This document shows positions 1 through 7,483 of a DNA stretch of 34,448 bases, in pieces (the first letter of the stretch is position 1; each line of letters starts with the position of its first letter). A model generated the notes under the pieces. It did no database searches. It was not told the DNA's origin and worked only from the letters and a program-made list of their open reading frames with translations. The stretch comes from CAZMCC01 sp964564695 (GTDB lineage Bacteria > Planctomycetota > Phycisphaerae > Phycisphaerales > UBA1924), in assembly GCA_964564695.1 (NCBI GenBank), contig CAZMCC010000037.1, positions 1 to 34,448 of the forward strand, written 5' to 3'. The position numbers were made by a program, and so were the translations under genes.

Positions 1-905
1 CCCTCGTCGACGATCGCGAACGCGGGGAACGTCTGGCCCTGGCCCTCCTGGCGCGGCTTCAGGTTGTCGCGGAGGTAGTCGAACACGACCTCGCTGGTGG
101 TTCCGTAGACGATGTCGCACTCGTACATCCGCCGCTTGGCGTCCTCGCCCTGCATGTGCTGCGGGTGGATCGCGCCGACCGTCATCCCCAGGGCCCAGAA
201 GTACGGGAACGTCCAGTCGCGGTCGCGCTGCACGAGGTAGTCGTTCACCGTCACCACGTGCACCTTGTGCCCCGCGATCGACGCGAGGTAGCACGCCAGC
301 GGGCCGACGATCGTCTTGCCTTCGCCCGTCTTCATTTCCGCGATCTTGCCGCCGTTGATCACCATGCCGCCGATGAGCTGCACGTCGAACGGCCGTGCCC
401 GGAACGGCGGGCGGCTGTCGGGATAGATCGCCCGCACCGCCTCGTACATCTCCGGCGGGATCTCGACCTGCAGCCACCCCGGCACCGGCTGCGCGCAGCC
501 CAGGTATTGCCCCGTCGGCTCGGCCGGGGGCAGCGCGTCGGCCGTCGCCCGAAGCTCGGCATAGAGCCCGCGCATCGACTCAGGCAGCAGGCTCGGGTCG
601 AAGTTCTTCTCGGGGTTGAAGACGTTGCGGATGCCCACGGCCCGGTCCATCGCCTCGCGGGCGATCGCGAACGCCTCCGGGAGCAAGTCCTCGGGGTCGG
701 TCCCCTTGATGACCCGCTCGCGGAACTCGCCGATCTTGGCCCGCAGCTGGGCGTCGGTGAGCGTGCGGGTCTGGTCGTCGAGCGCGTTGATCGCGTCGAC
801 CCGCTGCAGGTAGCGCTTCACGAAGCGCTCGTTGCGGGTGCCGATGAGCTTGTTCAGGATCGGGCCGATGATCGGGATGCCCTGGTGGGCGGGAGCGTTG
901 GCCAT
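1..905 (-). CDS. secA: Protein translocase subunit SecA, N-terminal part (runs off the window)
   Basis: SecA is the ATPase motor that pushes unfolded precursors through the SecYEG channel at the inner membrane. The ATG is at 905-903, and 301 codons can be read before the window edge. The frame opens MANAPAHQGI, keeps the usual N-terminal helix (LNKLIGTRNERFVKRYL), and has Walker A as MKTGEGKT at about residues 191-198, then VHVVTVNDYLVQRDRDW and YGTTSEVVFDYLRDN as in other SecA proteins. An AGAGGTGG ribosome-binding site lies 7 nt before the ATG. Between GIRN (about residue 94) and FDVQLIGGMV (about 173) sit roughly 77 residues absent from E. coli SecA, where these segments nearly touch. The family call is certain; the C-terminal two thirds lie outside. 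Confidence 0.96.
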   Translation of the reverse strand, partial: MANAPAHQGIPIIGPILNKLIGTRNERFVKRYLQRVDAINALDDQTRTLTDAQLRAKIGEFRERVIKGTDPEDLLPEAFAIAREAMDRAVGIRNVFNPEKNFDPSLLPESMRGLYAELRATADALPPAEPTGQYLGCAQPVPGWLQVEIPPEMYEAVRAIYPDSRPPFRARPFDVQLIGGMVINGGKIAEMKTGEGKTIVGPLACYLASIAGHKVHVVTVNDYLVQRDRDWTFPYFWALGMTVGAIHPQHMQGEDAKRRMYECDIVYGTTSEVVFDYLRDNLKPRQEGQGQTFPAFAIVDE

Positions 906-1071
906 TGGGAAACCACCTCTGGCCGCGCCCCGGAAACCCCGGCGGCGCGGCGGTATGTGCACGGTCGGTTCGGCGGCGCTTGGGCGCGCGGCGAACACGA
1001 ATGATCGAAATTGAAAATGGGCGGCAGGGTCGCAAGCGGCGGCCGGCGGGAACCCCCGCGGCCGATCGACG

Positions 1072-1476
1072 TCAGACGCGACCCGAAGGCGGCGGCAGAT
1101 CCAGCCGCGTCACGATCAGCCGATCGAGCGGCCCCACCGAATCGGCGCCCGCCACCAGGACGGCGCCGGGCTCAACAACACTCGGGCGGACCCCGACCAC
1201 CAGCACCCGCGCCGGCGCCACCAACCGCGGGCGCACCGCCGTCAGCGGCCGGGCAATCCGCGTGTACGCGTCGTGCAGCGTCCGCGTGACGCGATGCTGC
1301 GGGGAAAGCTCCCCGGGCCGGGCCGCGAGCCCGCGCCCGAACGCCCCCGACGTGCCGAACGCCACGAGGGCGACGAGCACCAGCAGCGGCGTCCCGCCCA
1401 ATCGCGACTGTGCGCGGGGGCCGGACTTCAGGTTGGAGCGGACAGCGGGGGGCACGGCCCCTGAGCGTAGGCCCAT
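1072..1476 (-). CDS. Hypothetical protein with one membrane helix
   Basis: I do not recognise this 134-residue protein. It has a basic N-terminus (RSNLKSGPRAQSR), one hydrophobic segment (TPLLVLVALVAFGTSGAF, about residues 31-48), then a periplasmic or cytoplasmic tail rich in valine and arginine with repeated VVGVRPSVVEPGAVLVAGADS-like strands, which suggests a small beta domain. The third codon positions are strongly GC-rich, as in its neighbours, supporting real coding. It lies 166 nt upstream of secA on the same strand and could share its transcript. The ATG at 1476 is chosen over an upstream TTG at 1482. The tail weakly recalls MreC-like beta domains, but the protein is far too short for MreC and I do not assign it. 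Confidence 0.5.
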   Translation of the reverse strand: MGLRSGAVPPAVRSNLKSGPRAQSRLGGTPLLVLVALVAFGTSGAFGRGLAARPGELSPQHRVTRTLHDAYTRIARPLTAVRPRLVAPARVLVVGVRPSVVEPGAVLVAGADSVGPLDRLIVTRLDLPPPSGRV

Positions 1477-1712
1477 CCCCAACTATCGACCCCCAACCTG
1501 TCGGCTGCCAACCTGACAGTGAACGCCACCACCGATTGTGGACTCCTGCGCGGGGCGCTCCCGATAACACCATCGCTCGTGGGAAGCCTCCCCTGTTCCC
1601 GCGGCCGGCCGGCGCTCGCCGTCCGATCTTCCTCGGCTTTGTCCCGGCACGGCTTGCTCACGACCCCGCGCCCGGCGACACTTCGCGTGCGATGCACGAG
1701 GGACACGACCGG

Positions 1713-2078
1713 ATGGTTGCGACGCGCCAGAGCCTCCCGAACACCCGTTCGAGCATCACCCACAAGTTCGCCGTCGGCGGCCACGAGGGCTACCTCACCG
1801 TCGGCCTGCACCCCGACGGGCGACCCGGCGAGATCTTCCTCAAGATGTCCAAGGAAGGCTCGACCATGTCGGGCATGTGCCAGGCCTTCTGCCGTGCGTT
1901 CAGCCTGTCGCTGCAGTATGGGCTGACGGTGGAGGAGTCCGTGTCCCGCTTCAAGGGCATGCGGTTCGAGCCCATGGGGATGACGAGCAACCCCGAGATC
2001 CCCGAAGCGATGAGCATCCCGGACTACATCGCCCGGTTCCTCGAGCTGCATTTCGTCGAGGCGAATCGCAGGATGTGA
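1713..2078 (+). CDS. Stand-alone NrdJ C-terminal (TSCPD-type) domain protein
   Basis: The 121 residues match the C-terminal domain of vitamin B12-dependent (class II) ribonucleotide reductase: RSSITHKFAVGGHEGYLTVGLHPDGRPGEIFL, then KEGSTMSGMCQAFCRAFSLSLQYG, then RFEPMGMTSNPEIPEAMSIPDYIARFLELHF. In NrdJ this region follows the catalytic barrel; in split enzymes (NrdJa/NrdJb) it is encoded separately. Here it is a gene of its own, with no catalytic subunit in the window, so it is either a split subunit or an accessory protein. The literal TSCPD motif is not present. The ATG at 1713 has a GAGGGA-like site 9 nt upstream; an in-frame ATG at 1692 is possible. It converges on the GH2 gene, with a large inverted repeat between them. 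Confidence 0.85.
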   Translation: MVATRQSLPNTRSSITHKFAVGGHEGYLTVGLHPDGRPGEIFLKMSKEGSTMSGMCQAFCRAFSLSLQYGLTVEESVSRFKGMRFEPMGMTSNPEIPEAMSIPDYIARFLELHFVEANRRM

Positions 2079-2087
2079 TGGCGCCGA

Positions 2088-2192
2088 TGAGAGCCCGGAG
2101 CGGAAGCGACGGGCCACGGCGACAACCGTCATTCCAATACCACAGCCGATACGGGCACATCCGTGGCCAGTCGCTGCCGCTCCTGGCTCTTA
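2088..2192. repeat. Large inverted repeat between convergent genes (AAGAGCC family)
   Basis: Two 32-nt arms, 2088-2119 and 2161-2192, match in reverse complement at 28 of 32 positions around a 41-nt loop. The right arm read on the minus strand opens TAAGAGCCAGGAGCGGCAGC. The stop codon of the GH2 gene (2192-2190) is the first triplet of that arm. The arms resemble the rpsG downstream repeat (17935-18038): both fit TAAGAGCC..GAGCG..AGCGA.TGG. A role as bidirectional terminator or REP-like element is inferred from position. No U-run is evident. Confidence 0.75.
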
Positions 2193-4478
2193 TGGCGTGC
2201 GCACATCCACAATCCCGCAATCGATGAACTGCCCGCCGCTCGTCTGGCGGCAGTGGATCGCCATCGTGTTCTTCCCGACTCGCAGGGCGTTCGCTCCCTC
2301 CACGCTCAGCGGCACGATGCTGTACCCGGTTGTCCAGCGCGTGAACTTCGCGGCCAGCACGCCGTTGAGGTAGACCTCGGCGTCCTCGTCGTGGTGGATT
2401 GACAGGTGCGGGAACGTCGGCTTCTCACCGAGGTCGAACTCGCGACGGATCCAGATTTCCCCGGTCGTCCACGGCGTGCCGATGATCGCCCCCGGCGTGC
2501 CGGCCGCGCCGAAGCCGGCTTTGCCGGTGGTCCACTTCGAGTCGTCGAACGCCGCGTCGGACCACGTGGGGGGAGCATCGGCGGGCTTCTCGGTCGTGTA
2601 CCGCCATGTCGCCGCTGCGCCTTCGCCCGCCCGGCGCAGCACGGTCTGCACCCGCGGCGGCTTGTCGTACAGCCCCTTGGCCGCCTCGGCCCCGCGCGCG
2701 GGGTCGATCTTCCACACCTCGCGGTCGTACGTCAGCCAGCCGTTGACCTCGATCTCAACGTCGGTGGTCTGCGTGTACACGGCGGCCGTGAGGCCCTGGC
2801 CGATGAGGATCGGCATCCGGCGCAGCAGCTCGACGTAGGCGTCGGTGAGCTCCTTCGAGCTCGGATAGCTGACATACCCCCAGTTGCTCTTGTCGGCGAC
2901 CCATGTGTGCCCCTCGACCGGCAGGCCCAGGCCGCCGAACTCGCCGAGCACGCTCGCCCGCGATTCCTCCACCGGCGCCATCCCCGGCCCGGGATACACG
3001 TGCGCATCGCTCACGTGCCCGACGCCCATGTCGGTCCACCCGCTCGCGTTGTTCACCAGGCGCGTGGGGTCGGCCTCGCGCGTCTTCCTCACGACCTCTT
3101 TGCACCAGTCGAGGTCGTCCTGCCCCCAGCCCTCGTTGAACGGCACCCACATCACGATCGACGGGTGATGGGCCAGGGCTTTCATGATGCTCGCCCATTC
3201 GCGCTCGAAGTTGTCCTTCCACTCCTTCGAGATCGCCGGGCTCAGGTCCGTCTTCGCGTCCCCCTCGGCGAAGAACGGGCTGGGCATGTCCTGCCACACC
3301 ATGACGCCGAGCTTGTCGCACCAGGAGTAGAACCGCTGGCTCTCGACCTTCACATGCTTGCGGAGCATGTTCCCGCCCATCTTCTTGACGGCTTCGATGT
3401 CGAAGCGCATGGCCTCGTCGGTGGGGGGGGTGTAGAGGCCGTCGGGCCAGAAACCCTGGTCGAGCGGGCCGTACTGGAACAGAGGCTTGCCGTTAAGCAT
3501 GAGGCGGTTGATGCCGTGCTCGTCCTTGGCGAGGGTGATCTCGCGGAAGGCGAAGTAGGTCTCGACGGTGTCGAACACCTTCGTCCCGTCTCCGAGCTTG
3601 ATCGTGACGTCATAGAGGAACGGCGTGTCGGGCGTCCAGAGCTTGGGGTTTGGAATCGTGACACTCGTGCCGGCAGCGTTGTCGCTGAATGTCACGTTTG
3701 CCACGACGTTGTCGCCGTCACGGACCTCGACTCGTCCCCCGACGCCGGGGCCGGGGCTGCCGTCGACACCAACGAATACGCGTACTGCCCCGTCGAGACT
3801 CGGCGTGAACGCCACCTGTGTGACATGGGCTGCTCCGGAGACCGGCTCGAGCCACACCGTCTGCCAGATGCCGCTCGTGGGGGTGTACCAGATTCCCTTG
3901 GGAACGAGCCACTGCTTGCCGCGGGGCTGGCCGCCGGTGTCGGTGGGGTCGGTGACGCGGACGAGGAGCGTGTTGGCGCCCGGCGCGAGCGCGGCGGTGA
4001 TGTCGAAGGTGAAGGGGTCGTACCCGCCCGTGTGCTCGCCGACCTTCGTCCCGTTCACCTCGACCCGGGCCCGCCAGTCCACGCCCCCGAAGTGCAGCAG
4101 GACGCGGTCGCCTTTCCAATCGTCGGGGATCGTGAACGTGCGCAGATAGGTAAGAACCTTGTCCGGAGATACGACCTGCCCGACGCCCGACAGGGCCGAC
4201 TCCGGCGGGAAGGGCACGAGGATCTTGCCGGTGTGTGCTTCCTGGTCGAGGTTTCCGGCCAACCCGCCGGCGGCAATCGAGTACTCCCACAGCCCGTTGA
4301 GGTTCATCCACCGCTCGCGCACGAGCGCCGGGCGCGGGTACTCCGGCCACACGCGGTCCGGGCTCACGTCCTTGGCCCACCGGCTCTTGATCCGGCCTTC
4401 GACGGGCTTCCAGTCCTGGGCGAGTGCGGGCATGATGGTCGTGATCACCGCGGCGAAACAGGCAAGCAGTCGCGTCAT
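2190..4478 (-). CDS. Secreted glycoside hydrolase family 2 (beta-galactosidase/glucuronidase-like)
   Basis: A 762-residue retaining beta-glycosidase of family GH2, probably acting outside the cytoplasm on plant or algal polysaccharide fragments. Residues 1-20 are a signal peptide ending ALA before QDWKP. A jelly-roll sugar-binding domain follows (about 50-215: LNGLWEYSI, LHFGGVDWRARVEVNG), then an Ig-like domain (about 216-318) and a TIM barrel. The acid/base is Glu449 in VPFNEG; the likely nucleophile is Glu513 in VLGEFGG. An extra C-terminal domain (about 620-762) with IHHDEDAEVYLNG looks like a second galactose-binding fold. The ATG at 4478 is chosen because it gives the signal peptide; longer in-frame starts run into ppk2. 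Exact substrate cannot be read from sequence. Confidence 0.93.
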   Translation of the reverse strand: MTRLLACFAAVITTIMPALAQDWKPVEGRIKSRWAKDVSPDRVWPEYPRPALVRERWMNLNGLWEYSIAAGGLAGNLDQEAHTGKILVPFPPESALSGVGQVVSPDKVLTYLRTFTIPDDWKGDRVLLHFGGVDWRARVEVNGTKVGEHTGGYDPFTFDITAALAPGANTLLVRVTDPTDTGGQPRGKQWLVPKGIWYTPTSGIWQTVWLEPVSGAAHVTQVAFTPSLDGAVRVFVGVDGSPGPGVGGRVEVRDGDNVVANVTFSDNAAGTSVTIPNPKLWTPDTPFLYDVTIKLGDGTKVFDTVETYFAFREITLAKDEHGINRLMLNGKPLFQYGPLDQGFWPDGLYTPPTDEAMRFDIEAVKKMGGNMLRKHVKVESQRFYSWCDKLGVMVWQDMPSPFFAEGDAKTDLSPAISKEWKDNFEREWASIMKALAHHPSIVMWVPFNEGWGQDDLDWCKEVVRKTREADPTRLVNNASGWTDMGVGHVSDAHVYPGPGMAPVEESRASVLGEFGGLGLPVEGHTWVADKSNWGYVSYPSSKELTDAYVELLRRMPILIGQGLTAAVYTQTTDVEIEVNGWLTYDREVWKIDPARGAEAAKGLYDKPPRVQTVLRRAGEGAAATWRYTTEKPADAPPTWSDAAFDDSKWTTGKAGFGAAGTPGAIIGTPWTTGEIWIRREFDLGEKPTFPHLSIHHDEDAEVYLNGVLAAKFTRWTTGYSIVPLSVEGANALRVGKNTMAIHCRQTSGGQFIDCGIVDVRTP

Positions 4479-4520
4479 GCGCTCATGGTACCGCCCCGTT
4501 GCTGTTCGTACGCTTCCTCC

Positions 4521-5330
4521 ATGAACCTGTGCTCCCGCCTGCGCGTCAAGCCCGGCTCGAAGTTCTCCCTCGCTGACCGCGATTCGCGCGACACGCTCGG
4601 CTTCAAGGACAAGGACTCGGCCCTGGGCACCCTCGAAGACAACGTCGACCGTCTCGACGAGCTGCAGGAGAAGCTCTGGGCCGAGAACGCCCGCAGCGTG
4701 CTCATCGTGCTCCAGGGCATGGACACCTCCGGCAAGGACGGCACCATCCGCCACGTCATGACCGGGTTCGACCCCCTCGGCTGCCACGTCGTCTCGTTCA
4801 AGAAGCCCAACGACTACGAGATGGACCACGGGTTCCTCTGGCGCATCCAGCAGCACGCCCCCGCCCGCGGCGAGGTCTCCATCTTCAACCGCTCCCACTA
4901 CGAGGACGTCCTCATCACGCGCGTGCACGGGTGGATCGACGAGGGCGAGTGCGAGCGGCGCTTTCGCCAGATCAACGAATGGGAGCGCTACCTCGCTGAG
5001 ACCGGGACGACCATCCTCAAGTTCTGCCTGCACATCTCCAAGGACGAGCAGAAGAAACGCCTCGAGGAGCGGCTCGCGGACCCGGCGAAACTCTGGAAGT
5101 TCGCCGAGCAGGACGTCGTCGAGCGCAAGCTCTGGGACAAGTACCAGAAGGCCTACGGCGACGCGATCACCGCCACGAGCACCGACTGGGCCCCGTGGTA
5201 CGTGGTCCCCGCGGACCGCAAGTGGGTGCGAAACCTCGCGGTCGCGGAGATGCTCGTTGAGACGCTCCAGCGCATGGACCTCAAGCTGCCGAGGGCGACG
5301 GTGGATCCGGGGAAGATTGTGATTGAGTGA
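4521..5330 (+). CDS. ppk2: Polyphosphate kinase 2 family phosphotransferase
   Basis: This 269-residue protein transfers phosphate between polyphosphate and a nucleotide (AMP, ADP or their products), in the cytosol. Walker A is QGMDTSGKDG at residues 65-74, followed by the family segment TGFDPLGCHVVSFKKP; Walker B lies in NRSHYEDVL (123-131), and the lid region carries RRFRQINEWERYLAETG. Length and order fit the single-domain PPK2 group; I cannot decide between AMP- and ADP-preferring classes by eye. The ATG lies 42 nt from the divergent GH2 start, so both promoters share that gap. A G-rich heptamer array begins on the base after its TGA. Confidence 0.95.
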   Translation: MNLCSRLRVKPGSKFSLADRDSRDTLGFKDKDSALGTLEDNVDRLDELQEKLWAENARSVLIVLQGMDTSGKDGTIRHVMTGFDPLGCHVVSFKKPNDYEMDHGFLWRIQQHAPARGEVSIFNRSHYEDVLITRVHGWIDEGECERRFRQINEWERYLAETGTTILKFCLHISKDEQKKRLEERLADPAKLWKFAEQDVVERKLWDKYQKAYGDAITATSTDWAPWYVVPADRKWVRNLAVAEMLVETLQRMDLKLPRATVDPGKIVIE

Positions 5331-5383
5331 GGGGCCAGGGGCCAGGGGTCAGGGGGCAGGGGTCAGGGACTAGGGACCAGGGG
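5331..5383 (+). repeat. Heptamer array GGGGCCA, G-quadruplex candidate
   Basis: Seven consecutive 7-nt units (GGGGCCA, GGGGCCA, GGGGTCA, GGGGGCA, GGGGTCA, GGGACTA, GGGACCA) plus GGGG start exactly one base after the ppk2 stop. Every unit begins with a run of at least three G, giving eight G-runs separated by loops of 2 to 4 nt on the plus strand. A near twin lies at 31975-32024 directly after the argJ stop. The minus-strand hypothetical ORF 5363-5788 ends inside the array. Confidence 0.9.
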
Positions 5384-5788
5384 TTCTGGGGGTGCCACTA
5401 CCGGCCGCTTTGGGCCGGTAGTGCTGGTACGTGGCGCGATCGGGGCCGTGCCGGCGAGGGCCGTGAGATGGTCGGCGCGGGCGGGGCGGTGGTTGGGGTG
5501 GCGAGTGAGTGGGGGCGCGGCGTTGATGGGGATCGCGGGGGCGGCACGCGGTGCGGGCGATGCGGGCTCAACGGGCGCGGCGGCCCGCTCGCTGACGCTC
5601 GGGGTTCGTTTCGAGCCGGCCAGGCGAAGAACGGCCATAGCGGCGATGCGGCGCTCGTTGAGCGTGGCCTTGGCGTCGCTCAGGATCGACACGAGGGTGT
5701 CGAAGGCGAGCTTCGCGGCTCGGGCGAGCTCGGCGGCGGGGATGAGGTCGGCGAGGGACGGTGCGGGAAGGGCGAGTGTGGTGCTCAT
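5363..5788 (-). CDS. Small hypothetical protein with proline-rich tail
   Basis: I do not recognise this 141-residue protein. The first ~65 residues look like a folded helical domain: MSTTLALPAPSLADLIPAAELARAAKLAFDTLVSILSDAKATLNERRIAAMAVLRLAG. The remainder is Pro/Ala/Arg-rich (APVEPASPAPRAAPAIPINAAPP) and the last ~20 residues are translated straight through a hairpin repeat (5390-5424) and into the GGGGCCA array, so the C-terminus has probably been extended by repeat invasion. The helical N-terminus recalls small DNA-binding or terminase-small-subunit-like proteins, without a motif that settles it. The ATG at 5788 is preferred over one at 5812. Directly upstream lies a set of TAAGTACG repeats that may be an operator. 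Confidence 0.6.
   Translation of the reverse strand: MSTTLALPAPSLADLIPAAELARAAKLAFDTLVSILSDAKATLNERRIAAMAVLRLAGSKRTPSVSERAAAPVEPASPAPRAAPAIPINAAPPLTRHPNHRPARADHLTALAGTAPIAPRTSTTGPKRPVVAPPEPLVPSP
5390..5424. repeat. Hairpin with GGGTGCC edge and GCTTT loop
   Basis: GGGTGCC leads into the arm CACTACCGGCC, the loop GCTTT with a bulged G, and the arm GGCCGGTAGTG. It is a half-length copy of the compound palindrome at 13904-13986, sharing edge, stem and loop almost exactly. It lies in the convergent ppk2/hypothetical gap, within the 3' end of the minus ORF. Confidence 0.85.
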
Positions 5789-5835
5789 GCGCGGAGTCTT
5801 GCCCGCGGCCACGAATGGGCAAATTTTCCTTGGGG

Positions 5836-5901
5836 TAAGTACGGATATCTGCGCACAAAGGCGTACTTAGGTGCGAGATTTTCGCACAAAGGCGTACTTA
5901 A
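5836..5901. promoter_or_regulatory. TAAGTACG direct and inverted repeats upstream of a small gene
   Basis: On the plus strand CGCACAAAGGCGTACTTA occurs twice, at about 5854-5871 and 5882-5899. An inverted TAAGTACG lies at about 5837-5844, making an 8-bp palindrome with the first CGTACTTA. The set lies 50 to 110 nt upstream of the ATG at 5788 and is AT-richer than its surroundings. An operator for the gene 5363-5788 is a reasonable inference; no protein partner can be named. Confidence 0.4.
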
Positions 5902-5951
5902 GGAGGGCGGAGGGGCGTGCTGTGCCAGGTCGACGTCCGAGTCCGACACCG

Positions 5952-6215
5952 TCAAGCCGCCGAATTGTGACGTGAGAGGCGGGTGCGGGCCTTGGACTGG
6001 AGCAGGCCGAGCAGGTCGGCCGTTTCCACATACGCCTCGAGGTCCGCGCGTTCATCGGGCGTGAGCTCGCCCCGCTGGGCCCGCTCGGAGAGCGCGGCGT
6101 AGCGGTCGCGGTCGGCCGGGGGAATGGTCATGGCGAGGATGGCCTTGGCCGAATCGAGCGTCATGGCGCCGCCGGCCGAGTCGATGATCCTGTCCCAGAG
6201 GAGGAGGGAGACCAT
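5952..6215 (-). CDS. Small hypothetical protein, planctomycete LTPDERADLEAY type
   Basis: An 87-residue soluble helical protein: IPPADRDRYAALSERAQRGELTPDERADLEAYVETADLLGLLQSKARTRL. I recall this layout (short N-terminal strand, a RGELTPDE helix start, then a 'LLQSKAR' end) as a frequent small planctomycete protein, often beside toxin-like genes, but no function is established that I can cite and no toxin partner is seen here. The ATG at 6215 is the only good start. TAAACT on the minus strand (6227-6222) ends 6 nt before the ATG, which would put transcription start at or near the start codon. It is followed by the hypothetical gene 5363-5788 on the same strand after a 163-nt gap. Confidence 0.65.
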   Translation of the reverse strand: MVSLLLWDRIIDSAGGAMTLDSAKAILAMTIPPADRDRYAALSERAQRGELTPDERADLEAYVETADLLGLLQSKARTRLSRHNSAA

Positions 6216-6221
6216 GCGGTA

Positions 6222-6227
6222 AGTTTA
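6222..6227 (-). promoter_or_regulatory. Candidate -10 element TAAACT, possibly leaderless
   Basis: TAAACT fits the TANNNT pattern of a sigma-70 -10 box and ends 6 nt before the ATG at 6215. If used, the mRNA would begin at about the start codon. No convincing -35 box is visible at 16-18 nt, so this is tentative. Confidence 0.25.
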
Positions 6228-6306
6228 CACCGGGATTTGGGGTGGAGTTGGGGGAAGGCTCGCGAACGACCGGTAACGAGGGGGTTGAAGTGTCAGCATG
6301 CGGCCG

Positions 6307-6342
6307 GACATGCTCAAGCCCAAAGCGGCTTGAGCATGCCAC
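6307..6342. repeat. Hairpin with CAAAGC loop downstream of gap
   Basis: CATGCTCAAGCC (6309-6320) and GGCTTGAGCATG (6327-6338) form a perfect 12-bp stem around the loop CAAAGC, followed by CCAC. Read on the minus strand it gives GTGG, stem, GCTTTG, stem, the general plan of the other hairpins. It lies 14 nt past the gap stop codon and may terminate that transcript. Its GCTTGAGCATGCCAC (6328-6342) is repeated inverted on the other side of gap at 7462-7476. Confidence 0.85.
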
Positions 6343-6355
6343 GCAACGGTGGGGG

Positions 6356-7396
6356 TTACTTCACGCCGTCTTTGGCCGCCATGAATTTGATGAGGTCGAC
6401 GCAGCGAGCCGCGTACCCCGCCTCGTTGTCGTACCAGCTCACCACCTTGAAGAACCGCTTGTTGAGCTCAATGCCGGCCTTGGCGTCGTAGATCGAGCTG
6501 CGGTGGTCGCCGATGAAGTCGCTGGAGACGACCTCTTCGTCGGTGTAGCCGAGGAAGCCCTTCATCGAGGTTTCGCTGGCCTTCTTCATGGACGCGCTGA
6601 TCTCCGCGAGGCTGGTGTCCTTGCCGGTCTTGAACGTGAGGTCGACGCAGGAGACGTCGGCGGTGGGGACGCGGAAGCTCATGCCGGTGAGCTTGCCCTT
6701 GAGGGCGGGGATGCAGAGCGTCACGGCCTTGGCGGCGCCGGTGCTGGCGGGGATGATGTTCTGGTAGGCGTTGCGCCCGCCGCGCCAGTCCTTCTTGGAG
6801 GGGCCGTCCTGCGTGGGCTGCGTCGCGGTCGCGGCGTGGACGGTGGTCATGAGGCCTTCGTCGAGGCCGAAGGCGTCGTTGATGACCTTGGCGATCGGGG
6901 CGAGGCAGTTGGTGGTGCAGCTCGCGTTGCTGACCACGGTGTGCTTGGCGGCGTCGTAGGTCTCGTGGTTCACGCCCATGCAGACGGTGGGGACCTGGGC
7001 GGGCTCGGACTTCGTCGGGGCGGAGATGATCACCCGGCGGGCCCCCGCCTGCATGTGCAGGCTTGCCTTCTCGAAGTCGGTGAAGAGGCCGGTGGACTCG
7101 AGGACGTACTGGACGCCCAGGTCCTTCCACGGGAGCTTGGCGGGGTCCTTCTCGGCCGTGGTCTTGGTCGTTCGCCCGTTGACGGTGAACGAGTTTTCCG
7201 TGGCGCTCACCTCGGCGGGCTTGCCGTTGACGGTGAACCGGCGGTGCATGGTGTCGTACTTAAGGAGGTAGGCGAGGTTGTCGGCGGGAACGAGGTCGTT
7301 GACCCCGACGATCTCGAGCGAGGAATCCTCGGCCGCGAGACGGCAGACCAGGCGACCGATGCGACCGAACCCGTTGATGCCGATGCGGATAGCCAT
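6356..7396 (-). CDS. gap: Type I glyceraldehyde-3-phosphate dehydrogenase
   Basis: This 346-residue glycolytic enzyme oxidises glyceraldehyde 3-phosphate to 1,3-bisphosphoglycerate with NAD+. The N-terminal Rossmann motif is INGFGRIGRL (residues 7-16), Asp34 in GVNDL is the usual NAD-preferring residue, and the catalytic cysteine is Cys160 in SNASCTTNCLAP. WYDNEAGYAARCVDL near the C-terminus is also canonical. The ATG at 7396 matches the family start exactly; the longer in-frame start at 7510 adds non-homologous residues translated from an octamer array. It stands alone between two copies of a 15-bp inverted repeat. Confidence 0.98.
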   Translation of the reverse strand: MAIRIGINGFGRIGRLVCRLAAEDSSLEIVGVNDLVPADNLAYLLKYDTMHRRFTVNGKPAEVSATENSFTVNGRTTKTTAEKDPAKLPWKDLGVQYVLESTGLFTDFEKASLHMQAGARRVIISAPTKSEPAQVPTVCMGVNHETYDAAKHTVVSNASCTTNCLAPIAKVINDAFGLDEGLMTTVHAATATQPTQDGPSKKDWRGGRNAYQNIIPASTGAAKAVTLCIPALKGKLTGMSFRVPTADVSCVDLTFKTGKDTSLAEISASMKKASETSMKGFLGYTDEEVVSSDFIGDHRSSIYDAKAGIELNKRFFKVVSWYDNEAGYAARCVDLIKFMAAKDGVK

Positions 7397-7461
7397 GGGG
7401 CGATTAACTCCGGGGAAACTGGGTGCGGGGGGGGCCGAACAGTCGCATCGTAGCGGCGGGG

Positions 7462-7476
7462 GTGGCATGCTCAAGC
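7462..7476. repeat. 15-bp inverted repeat flanking gap (right copy)
   Basis: GTGGCATGCTCAAGC here is the exact reverse complement of 6328-6342. The two copies enclose gap with about 14 nt on the 3' side and 65 nt on the 5' side. Confidence 0.85.
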
Positions 7477-7483
7477 AGTTCCG

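Noticed and set aside
2406..4520. Long plus-strand extension of ppk2 through the GH2 gene
   Set aside because: PPK2 homology begins near the ATG at 4521; the upstream frame is a shadow of GH2.
2190..5033. 947-residue protein extending the GH2 gene upstream
   Set aside because: The extra N-terminal part is antisense to ppk2, has no homology, and would hide a clear signal peptide at 4478.
5327..6064. 245-residue glycine-rich plus-strand ORF
   Set aside because: It translates the heptamer array, a hairpin and the antisense of two better minus-strand genes.
5363..6215. Toxin-antitoxin pair made of the two small genes
   Set aside because: They are 163 nt apart, and neither shows a toxin or DNA-binding antitoxin motif.
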